Part shown: piece after piece, positions 1-5,335 of the stretch
How positions within the stretch are numbered: the stretch's first letter is position 1
How the letters are laid out: each line of letters opens with the position of its first letter
Notes under the pieces: generated by a model
Database searches by the model: none
Told to the model about the DNA's origin: nothing
The model's input: only the letters and a program-made list of their open reading frames with translations
Program-made: the position numbers and the translations under genes
NCBI GenBank assembly: GCA_014240055.1
Contig: JAAZXP010000055.1
Location: 1-5,862, forward strand
Direction of reading: 5' to 3'
Source: Methanobacteriota archaeon
GTDB taxonomy: Archaea > Thermoplasmatota > Poseidoniia > MGIII > CG-Epi1
Length of the DNA stretch: 5,862 nucleotides

Positions 1-22
1 CCCTTTCAATCGCTAAAGAATT

Positions 23-101
23 GGCGAGGCTAGGCTAGTGTTGGTTAAACTGGGGGATTGTGGATCCCTTGTCCCGGGTTCGACTCCCGGGCCTCGCCCC
101 A
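23..101 (+). tRNA. tRNA-His (anticodon GTG), with encoded G-1 and CCA
   Basis: Decodes histidine codons CAC/CAT. The acceptor stem pairs 24-30 (GCGAGGC) with 91-97 (GCCTCGC). The anticodon stem pairs 53-57 with 65-69, including one G-T pair at 53/69, around a seven-base loop 58-64 that carries GTG at 60-62. The T stem pairs 74-78 with 86-90 around TTCGACT. G23 lies opposite C98, giving the G-1:C73 pair that is the identity mark of tRNA-His in bacteria and archaea. C99-C100-A101 supplies the 3' CCA. The D arm is weak: 33-36 against 48-51 has a G-T pair and a C35/A49 mismatch, with an 11-base loop containing the usual GG at 43-44. The ligase gene begins 34 bases downstream and hisS, the cognate synthetase, follows it. 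Only 22 bases precede the gene and I see no clear promoter in them. The identity is secure; the D-arm pairing is not. Confidence 0.93.
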
Positions 102-105
102 TTTC

Positions 106-111
106 TTATAT
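106..111 (+). promoter_or_regulatory. TATA-like box upstream of the ligase gene
   Basis: TTATAT is centred about 27 bases before the ligase ATG. There is no Shine-Dalgarno sequence in the 34 bases between the tRNA end and the ATG. In archaea a box at this distance would place the transcription start at or next to the ATG, giving a leaderless mRNA. This is inferred from position and composition only, and AT-rich DNA yields such hexamers often. Confidence 0.4.
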
Positions 112-135
112 TGGTTAACTATTTAGGTAGTTAGA

Positions 136-1410
136 ATGAAAATTACATTATACCAAAAACATCTAACTGGCAGACTAAAACATATGGTTATCGAAGTAAA
201 TGATAACCAAATTTTTACTGAATGGTGGACTTCGAAAGACGAAGAAGACGGTAAGAAGCAGGATACAAATGAAACAATCTCCGGTAAAAATAAAGGACGA
301 TCTAATGAAACTTCGGATAATGAACAAGCTATTTTGGAATTTGAAAGAAAAGTAAAAAAGAAAAAAGAAGAAGGATATGTCGAGAACAGAGAGGATGCAG
401 TTATCGGTGAAATGGCAGTTGTTAGCTCAGTTTTAACTCAAGCTTTTGCCCCTTCTAAACCAATAAGTAAACTAAAAGAAAAAGACGACCCATATGATGG
501 CAACTGGTTAGCCGAAAGAAAACATAATGGTTCTTGTATTCTACTACACAATACTGGAAATGAACAAATAGGATATACTCGAAGGATAAAACCAATAACT
601 GAAATTTTATCTGTAGTTCCACAAATTAGAGATAATCTGAAACTTTTACCTGATGAATCCTTAGTAATTGGTGAACTAGTTGCGATTGATGAAAAAGGAA
701 TAGAAGATCCTAAAGTCCTTAAAGCTGTAACAACTGAAACTACAACTGAAGCAAAAGCCTTACAAAAATATAACTCACTAATTGATGAAGGATATCAATT
801 TGACTACAAAGTTTTTGATGTTATTTTCTGGAATGGAGAAGACGTAACCGAATTACCATTCACCGAAAGATTAGAATTAACAAGTATTTTTGGAAAACGA
901 GAAGTTAATCTCTTTAATGAGAAAATGGCAAATGAAGCTACTGAAGATGACTGGGAAGGGTTTATACTCCGAAGGCCTGAAGATGTGATTACATTCACTA
1001 TGAATGGTAAGCCTAAACGAAAAGGATCATATAAATTCAAATTTATTGAAACCACAGATTGTATTGTTACAAAAGTTTGTCCCGGATCTGGTAAACATGA
1101 AGTTAGATTTGCAAGATTTAGATTAGCCCAGTATGAAAATAGTCCATTTTTTGATGAACCAGTCATAGTCGACTGTGGATGGGCTGGAGGTGGAAGACTT
1201 GGTGAAGAAAATATGGATATTATAACTGCAGATTTGATCAAAAAAGGATATGAACTGAAAAAAAGTAATCTCCAAGAAAAAGATTGGTTTGCCGTTGAAC
1301 TAGAATACCAAAGCAGACAAAGTAGAAATGACAAAGGTCAACTTTGCTTTGAATTTCCAATTATTATTAGAACAAGAGAAGACAAATCTCTGAATGAATG
1401 TGAAGTTTAA
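136..1410 (+). CDS. ATP-dependent DNA ligase-like protein with N-terminal WGR-like domain
   Basis: A 424-residue predicted cytoplasmic nucleotidyltransferase that would seal nicks through an enzyme-AMP intermediate. Residues 1-85 resemble a WGR domain: a conserved GKNKGRSNET stretch at 50-59, then QA..EFE, a lysine run and GYVE at 80-83. The adenylation domain spans about 100-305. It has motif I K129-H-N-G132, motif III GELV at 179-182, motif IIIa VFDVIFWNG at 226-234, motif IV EGFILRR at 274-280 and motif V YKFKF at 299-303. An OB-fold follows and ends with a motif VI-like FPIIIRTREDK at 407-417. The protein is complete but lacks the large N-terminal DNA-binding domain of the replicative archaeal/eukaryotic ligase I (usually 550-600 residues), so a repair or specialised role is more likely. 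Motif I is unusual: canonical KxDGxR reads KHNGSC here. An RNA ligase role or a divergent enzyme is possible. The start is the first ATG after the tRNA, and the stop overlaps that of hisS. Confidence 0.83.
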   Translation: MKITLYQKHLTGRLKHMVIEVNDNQIFTEWWTSKDEEDGKKQDTNETISGKNKGRSNETSDNEQAILEFERKVKKKKEEGYVENREDAVIGEMAVVSSVLTQAFAPSKPISKLKEKDDPYDGNWLAERKHNGSCILLHNTGNEQIGYTRRIKPITEILSVVPQIRDNLKLLPDESLVIGELVAIDEKGIEDPKVLKAVTTETTTEAKALQKYNSLIDEGYQFDYKVFDVIFWNGEDVTELPFTERLELTSIFGKREVNLFNEKMANEATEDDWEGFILRRPEDVITFTMNGKPKRKGSYKFKFIETTDCIVTKVCPGSGKHEVRFARFRLAQYENSPFFDEPVIVDCGWAGGGRLGEENMDIITADLIKKGYELKKSNLQEKDWFAVELEYQSRQSRNDKGQLCFEFPIIIRTREDKSLNECEV

Positions 1411-2663
1411 AGATCGCTCACGAGAACTTCAGACTCTTCGCCTGTTTCTAAATCTTTAATCTTAACCATTTTACGAGCCCATTCTTCAGGTCCAACAAGA
1501 ACTAAACGTCTGGCCCCTATGCGCTCAGCATGTTTGAAAGCCCACTTCATTTTTTTGTCTTCAAGAACTAAATCAACCATTCTTTGCGAATCACGCAACG
1601 ATGTAGCTACCATAACAGCAATATCTCTTAACTCTGGAGACAATGGAATTACTATATCTTCAACACCACTCAATAATTCAGGCATTAAACCTTTTTCAGA
1701 AAGTAACTCCATAATTACCATATCTCCAAAACCAAAACCTGTTGCTGGTAAATCTTTACCGCCTAATGTGGAAAGAAGCTTATCATATCTACCTCCGCCA
1801 CAAATTGCTCTAAACTTACCTTCTCTATCATGAACCTCAAAAACTGAACCAGTGTAGTAGGCAAGGCCTCTAACTATCGATGCATCAAATTCAACCCATT
1901 CAGACATGCCATAAGATTCTATAGCATCAAATAGAAAATTAAGTTCAGATACAGCAATACTATCACTTTCTAGAACCTTTTGTAAACCATTCATATTCTT
2001 AATTCCCAAAATTGATTGAATTGTTTTTATTGTGCTGGAATCATGACCTAAATCAGACAATTGTTCTTTGATTATATCAGAAGAAAGTTTATCCATTTTA
2101 TCAACAATAATACATGTTTTAGCAAAATTATCACCTTTGATATCTAATGCACCCAAAACTTCCTCTAGAACTTTCCTATTACTAATACGGATAACTAAAT
2201 CTTGAGCAGTTAAACCGACACCTTCAAAGAATATTACTAAAACCGATATTAATTCAGCATCTGCAGCTATTTCGGTAGTTCCCCATATATCTACATTCCA
2301 TTGATAATGCTCTCTTCCTCTACCTTTTTGAGTTCTTTCATAACGCCAACATTGAGGAATTGAAAACCATTTGATAGGCATTGCCAAACCACCAGCTCGC
2401 GCCATTACCATACGTGCCAGTGAAGGAGTCATCTCAGGACGTAAAGCTACTTTTCGATCTCCTTTATCTTGAAAATTATATAATTGTTGAGTTATCTCTT
2501 CACCTTGCTTTCTTGTGTATAATTCTTCGTGCTCTAAAACTGGAGCATCATATTCTTCAAAACCATGTAAAAGAGCTGCATAAGTGAAGTTATCAAATAA
2601 CCAATTACGCAATCTCATATCTTCTGGATAAAAATCCCGAGTGCCACGAACGCCTTGAGTCAC
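1407..2663 (-). CDS. hisS: Histidyl-tRNA synthetase
   Basis: A class II aminoacyl-tRNA synthetase that charges tRNA-His with histidine using ATP; a cytoplasmic homodimer in this family. It has 418 residues, the normal length. Visible landmarks: GVRGTRDFYPEDM at 4-16; motif 1 region around 40-57; LRPEMTPSLAR at 74-84; motif 2 around CWRYER at 105-110, followed by GRGREHYQ; the HisRS-specific RGLAYYTG at 265-272; CGGGRYD at 288-294; and motif 3 at 309-315, which reads GFGFGDM rather than the common form ending in ER. The C-terminal anticodon-binding domain runs from about 335 and contains AFKHAERIGARRLVLVG. The start is GTG at 2663: the in-frame stop TAA lies only two codons upstream, no ATG lies between, and the next ATG (codon 16) would remove the conserved N-terminus. 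It is convergent with the ligase gene and divergent from pccB. The motif 2/3 variants suggest a bacterial or plant-organelle-like HisRS subgroup. Confidence 0.96.
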   Translation of the reverse strand: MTQGVRGTRDFYPEDMRLRNWLFDNFTYAALLHGFEEYDAPVLEHEELYTRKQGEEITQQLYNFQDKGDRKVALRPEMTPSLARMVMARAGGLAMPIKWFSIPQCWRYERTQKGRGREHYQWNVDIWGTTEIAADAELISVLVIFFEGVGLTAQDLVIRISNRKVLEEVLGALDIKGDNFAKTCIIVDKMDKLSSDIIKEQLSDLGHDSSTIKTIQSILGIKNMNGLQKVLESDSIAVSELNFLFDAIESYGMSEWVEFDASIVRGLAYYTGSVFEVHDREGKFRAICGGGRYDKLLSTLGGKDLPATGFGFGDMVIMELLSEKGLMPELLSGVEDIVIPLSPELRDIAVMVATSLRDSQRMVDLVLEDKKMKWAFKHAERIGARRLVLVGPEEWARKMVKIKDLETGEESEVLVSDL

Positions 2664-2682
2664 ACTATGTTATTGGAGGTAG

Positions 2683-2690
2683 AAGTTAAG
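2683..2690 (-). promoter_or_regulatory. Weak TATA-like box for hisS
   Basis: Read on the minus strand the segment is CTTAACTT, centred about 24 bases upstream of the hisS GTG. There is no Shine-Dalgarno sequence before the GTG. The spacing matches the other leaderless candidates in the window, but the sequence itself is a poor match to a TATA consensus. Confidence 0.25.
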
Positions 2691-2710
2691 TGCTTTGGGC
2701 AGGGACAAAG

Positions 2711-2716
2711 TTATAG
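2711..2716 (+). promoter_or_regulatory. TATA-like box for pccB
   Basis: TTATAG is centred about 24 bases upstream of the pccB ATG, the distance expected for a leaderless or nearly leaderless archaeal transcript. Its reverse complement (CTATAA) could also be read on the other strand, but there it would lie about 50 bases from the hisS start. Confidence 0.35.
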
Positions 2717-2728
2717 AACTGCTGCGAT

Positions 2729-2733
2729 AGGAG
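2729..2733 (+). promoter_or_regulatory. Possible Shine-Dalgarno site of pccB
   Basis: AGGAG ends four bases before the pccB ATG. The motif is good but the spacing is shorter than the usual 5-9 bases, so it may be a real ribosome-binding site or chance. It is the only such motif before a start in this window. If the mRNA is leaderless, as the TATA-like box suggests, the motif would lie outside the transcript. Confidence 0.35.
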
Positions 2734-2737
2734 TTCA

Positions 2738-4282
2738 ATGGGAACCTCTGAAAAAATTGATGAACTCGAGAAAAAACTCGGAAATATATCACGTGGAGAC
2801 CCTAAAAGAATTGATAAACAACACAATGCTGGAAAGATGATTGCTCGAGAACGTGTTGTTGCACTATTAGATCCTGAATCTTTTATTGAATTAGATGCAA
2901 TGGTAAAGCATAGAAATTCTAATTTTGGTTTAGACAAGAAAAGACCCGATGGTGATGGAGTCATAACTGGACATGGAACTATTAATGGTCGTACAGTCTA
3001 TGTATTTGCTCAAGATTTTACCGTTTTTGGAGGTGCTCTTGGAGAAGCTCATGCTAAAAAAATATGTAAGGTTATGGATATGGCTGTGAAGACGGGATGT
3101 CCTATTATTGGGCTAAACGATTCAGGAGGTGCTCGTATTCAAGAGGGAGTTGTAAGCTTGGGAGGATATGCTGAAATATTTTACAGAAATGTAGCCTCGT
3201 CTGGAGTAATTCCACAATTTTCTTTAATCTTAGGGCCTTGTGCAGGAGGTGCAGTTTACAGTCCAGCCATGACTGATTTTACCTTAATGGTAAAGGATAC
3301 AAGTCATATGTTCATAACTGGTCCTGATGTAATTAAAACTGTAACTCATGAAAATGTATCTTTCGAAGATTTAGGAGGGGCAATGACGCATAATTCTCTT
3401 TCCGGTGTGTCTCACTTAGCATGTGAATCTGAAGAAGATGCTTTTGATGCATTAAGAGAACTAATAAGCTACATTCCTCAAAATAATGCAGAAGGCGCTC
3501 CAATTGCTGATTATATCAAAGAAGAGAATAGTGAAATTAAAGAATTAGATGCGATTATTCCTAATAATTCTAACGAGCCTTATGATATGTGTGATGTTAT
3601 CAATTTAGTTTTTGATGAAGATTTATTTGAATTACAACCTCACTGGGCTAAGAATATTATTACCGGTTTTACAAGATTGAGAGGACATCCAGTCGGAATT
3701 ATAGCAAATCAACCTTTGGTTTTAGCAGGTTGTTTAGATATTAATGCATCAACTAAAGCTGCTCGTTTTGTACGATTTTGTGATGCATTTAACATTCCAT
3801 TGGTAACCTTTGTGGACGTACCAGGCTTTCTTCCAGGCACTGAACAGGAACATGGAGGAATTATTAGACATGGTGCAAAATTATTATATGCTTTTTCTGA
3901 AGCGTCAGTTCCAAAGTTAACTGTTATTACAAGAAAAGCCTATGGAGGTGCGTATGACGTCATGTCTTCTAAACATATACGAGCTGATCTAAACGTAGCT
4001 TGGCCAACTGCAGAGATTGCAGTAATGGGATCTGAGGGCGCTGTAAACATAATATTTAGAAATGAAATTAAAGAAGCGGACGATCCTGAAAAAAAGCATA
4101 AAGAATTAACTGAAGAATACAAAGAAAAATTCGCATCACCGTACGTTGCCGCTGAAATGGGATATATTGACAGAGTAATTTTCCCAAGAGATACGAGAAA
4201 AGAACTATTGGTTGCTTTAGAGCGTTATGGAAATAAGAGAGAAGAACGGCCTAACCGTAAACACGGAAATATCCCGCTGTAA
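2738..4282 (+). CDS. pccB: Propionyl-CoA/acyl-CoA carboxylase, carboxyltransferase (beta) subunit
   Basis: Transfers carboxyl from carboxybiotin to an acyl-CoA, probably propionyl-CoA to give methylmalonyl-CoA; members of the family are hexamers partnered with biotin carboxylase and biotin carrier subunits. It has 514 residues, the full family length, with two crotonase-like halves. The N-terminal half carries NDSGGARIQEG at 127-137 and GPCAGGAVYSPAM at 166-178. The C-terminal half carries VPGFLPGTEQE at 361-371, RKAYGGAYDVM at 399-409 and AEIAVMGSEGA at 425-435. The C-terminus, KHGNIPL, is typical. D407 appears to match the aspartate associated with propionyl-CoA preference in Streptomyces PccB, which favours that substrate, though methylmalonyl-CoA decarboxylase beta/12S transcarboxylase relatives are close. 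No biotin carboxylase or carrier gene is in the window. The ATG at 2738 gives the usual N-terminal length. The peroxiredoxin gene follows after 30 bases on the same strand, but has its own TATA-like box. Confidence 0.93.
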   Translation: MGTSEKIDELEKKLGNISRGDPKRIDKQHNAGKMIARERVVALLDPESFIELDAMVKHRNSNFGLDKKRPDGDGVITGHGTINGRTVYVFAQDFTVFGGALGEAHAKKICKVMDMAVKTGCPIIGLNDSGGARIQEGVVSLGGYAEIFYRNVASSGVIPQFSLILGPCAGGAVYSPAMTDFTLMVKDTSHMFITGPDVIKTVTHENVSFEDLGGAMTHNSLSGVSHLACESEEDAFDALRELISYIPQNNAEGAPIADYIKEENSEIKELDAIIPNNSNEPYDMCDVINLVFDEDLFELQPHWAKNIITGFTRLRGHPVGIIANQPLVLAGCLDINASTKAARFVRFCDAFNIPLVTFVDVPGFLPGTEQEHGGIIRHGAKLLYAFSEASVPKLTVITRKAYGGAYDVMSSKHIRADLNVAWPTAEIAVMGSEGAVNIIFRNEIKEADDPEKKHKELTEEYKEKFASPYVAAEMGYIDRVIFPRDTRKELLVALERYGNKREERPNRKHGNIPL

Positions 4283-4284
4283 AA

Positions 4285-4293
4285 TTTATTTAT
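4285..4293 (+). promoter_or_regulatory. TATA-like box for the peroxiredoxin gene
   Basis: TTTATTTAT begins two bases after the pccB stop codon and is centred 24 bases before the peroxiredoxin ATG. No Shine-Dalgarno motif precedes that ATG. This suggests a separate leaderless transcript rather than obligate co-transcription with pccB. It is an inference from position and composition. Confidence 0.45.
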
Positions 4294-4312
4294 CGCACTC
4301 CAATGAAGCTCA

Positions 4313-4789
4313 ATGAGTGATATATTAGAAGTTGGAAGCAAAGCACCTGATTTTACAGTCCCAAACCAAGATGGAAAATCAGTTAATTTAGATACTTTAT
4401 CTGGTAAATGGGCTGTGATTTATTTTTATCCTAGAGATGATACTCCTGGATGTACCGTAGAAGCAAATGAATTTACCGAATTATATTCTAAATTTGAAGA
4501 TAACAATGCAGTTGTAATCGGTGTAAGCCCTGATAATGAAGCTAAACACTGTAAATTTATTGATAAATACGAACTAAAGGTCGAACTTTTAGCAGATACA
4601 GAAAAGACCATGCTCTCTGATTATGGAGTCTGGCAAGAAAAATCAATGTATGGTAAAACATACATGGGTGTTGTAAGAACAACATATCTGATTAATCCTG
4701 ATGGACAAATTTCTGAAGCTTGGCCTAAGGTAAAGGCTAAAGGTCACGCAGAAGCGGTTTTGAATAAACTTATTGATTTGAAAGGATAA
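4313..4789 (+). CDS. bcp: Peroxiredoxin, PrxQ/Bcp type
   Basis: A cytoplasmic thiol peroxidase that reduces hydrogen peroxide and organic hydroperoxides and is re-reduced by thioredoxin-like partners. It has 158 residues, normal for the PrxQ/Bcp family, and no signal peptide. The thioredoxin fold starts with APDFTVPNQDG at 11-21. The active site is P40-x3-T44-x2-C47 (PRDDTPGCT), and the conserved arginine is R122 in VVRTTYLI. The common resolving cysteine five residues after the peroxidatic one is absent (N52). The only other cysteine is C80 in HCKFIDKY, a spacing close to that of PrxQ proteins whose resolving cysteine lies in helix 3 (for example Xanthomonas PrxQ). A 2-Cys mechanism through C47-C80 is therefore plausible, and a 1-Cys mechanism is the alternative. 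The gene lies 30 bases after pccB, and its stop is five bases from the end of convergent groEL. Confidence 0.93.
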   Translation: MSDILEVGSKAPDFTVPNQDGKSVNLDTLSGKWAVIYFYPRDDTPGCTVEANEFTELYSKFEDNNAVVIGVSPDNEAKHCKFIDKYELKVELLADTEKTMLSDYGVWQEKSMYGKTYMGVVRTTYLINPDGQISEAWPKVKAKGHAEAVLNKLIDLKG

Positions 4790-4796
4790 AATCCTT
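4782..4796. terminator. Small inverted repeat between convergent stop codons
   Basis: AAGGAT (4782-4787) and ATCCTT (4791-4796) form a perfect six-base-pair stem with a three-base loop. The stem overlaps the peroxiredoxin stop (4787-4789) and the groEL stop (minus strand, 4795-4797). It is symmetrical and could act on transcripts from both sides. It is AT-rich, short and not followed by a T run, so a terminator role is only a possibility. Confidence 0.25.
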
Positions 4797-5330
4797 ACAT
4801 CATACCGCCCATTCCACCCATACCACCCATTCCGCCCATATCAGGCATGGCTGGCATTCCTCCACCACCGTTTTCTTCAGGTATATCGCAAACTAAAGTT
4901 TCTGTGGTTAAAACCAGACCAGCTATTGAACCGGCGGCTTGAATGGCATTTCGTGTAACTTTTACAGGATCGACAACTCCTGCTTTCATCAAATCTTCAT
5001 AAGTATTGGTTCTTGCATTAAATCCAAAATTACCTTTTCCTTCTCGAATCTTAGAAACTACTACTGAACCATCTTCACCTGCATTATCTGCAATTTGACG
5101 GGATGGTATGGCAAGTGCGTCTCTTACTATCTTAACACCAACAGACTCTTCATCAGATAATTTGCCAGCTAGTTTATCAAGTGATTCTGCAGCTCGAAGA
5201 AGTGCAACTCCTCCGCCAGCTACAACGCCTTCTGCCATTGCAGCTCTAGTAGCATTCAATGCATCATCTACACGTGCTTTCTTTTCTTTCATTTCAGTTT
5301 CAGTAGCTGCACCAATTTCTAGGATTGCAA
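4795..5330 (-). CDS. groEL: GroEL (group I chaperonin), 3' part only
   Basis: C-terminal portion of the 60-kDa bacterial-type chaperonin that folds proteins inside a double ring with GroES. The homologous reading runs from AILEIGAATETEMKEKKA (about E. coli residue 377) to the end, about 178 codons. It covers the second half of the intermediate domain and the C-terminal equatorial domain. ARVDDAL contains the aspartate equivalent to the ATP-hydrolysing D398, followed by EGVVAGGGVAL, DPVKVTRNAIQAAGSIAGLVLTTE and the GGM tail ending in MM. This is clearly group I, not an archaeal thermosome. Coding sequence is open through the ATG at 5292, which is an internal methionine and not a start. Homology ends at about 5324-5330 and the frame meets a stop at 5350-5352. 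The rest of the gene does not continue on this strand; an earlier part of groEL lies beyond the junction in the opposite orientation. Confidence 0.93.
4804..4839 (-). repeat. Four 9-bp codon repeats encoding the GroEL GGM tail
   Basis: Four successive nine-base units of the form (A/T)CC(G/A)CCCAT encode Met-Gly-Gly on the minus strand. This is the flexible GGM tail that projects into the GroEL cavity in bacterial chaperonins. The units differ only at the wobble positions. Confidence 0.85.
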
Positions 5331-5335
5331 GCGCT
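5318..5335. other. Inversion junction inside groEL coding sequence
   Basis: To the left, the minus strand codes for GroEL from about E. coli residue 377 onward. To the right, the plus strand codes for GroEL from about residue 162 onward. ATTGCAA at 5324-5330, containing the palindrome TTGCAA, can be read as part of either segment: minus strand GCA-ATC (Ala-Ile) and plus strand ATT-GCA (Ile-Ala). Homology switches within these few bases, with no spacer, target duplication or mobile-element end. This fits an inverted chimera primed by short homology, or a real inversion breakpoint. Confidence 0.85.

Larger units (their letters stand above)
2664..2737. promoter_or_regulatory. Divergent hisS/pccB intergenic region
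   Basis: These 74 bases separate the GTG of hisS from the ATG of pccB and must carry both promoters. They contain the two TATA-like boxes listed separately and a G-rich stretch (TTTGGGCAGGGA) between them. I see no strong inverted repeat that would suggest an operator, and no reason to place a small gene here. Confidence 0.6.

Noticed and set aside
70..101. Integration (att) site at the tRNA 3' end
   Set aside because: I could not find a second copy of this sequence in the window, and there is no integrase gene.
804..1334. Minus-strand open frame inside the ligase gene
   Set aside because: It is a low-quality, Ser/Phe-rich translation antisense to a well-supported enzyme.
1519..2587. Plus-strand open frames inside hisS
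   Set aside because: They are antisense to conserved synthetase coding sequence and have no recognisable domain or start signals.
2655..2964. Small open frames on either strand over the hisS/pccB promoter region and pccB start
   Set aside because: They overlap the conserved N-terminus of pccB or the start of hisS, and their translations resemble no family I know.
4795..5292. A short complete 165-residue protein starting at the ATG of MKEKK
   Set aside because: The frame stays open and GroEL-like upstream of that ATG (AILEIGAATETE), so the methionine is internal, matching E. coli GroEL M389.
5318..5335. Site-specific invertible switch or transposon boundary
   Set aside because: There are no long inverted repeats, no recombinase gene and no target duplication; only a seven-base shared sequence is present.
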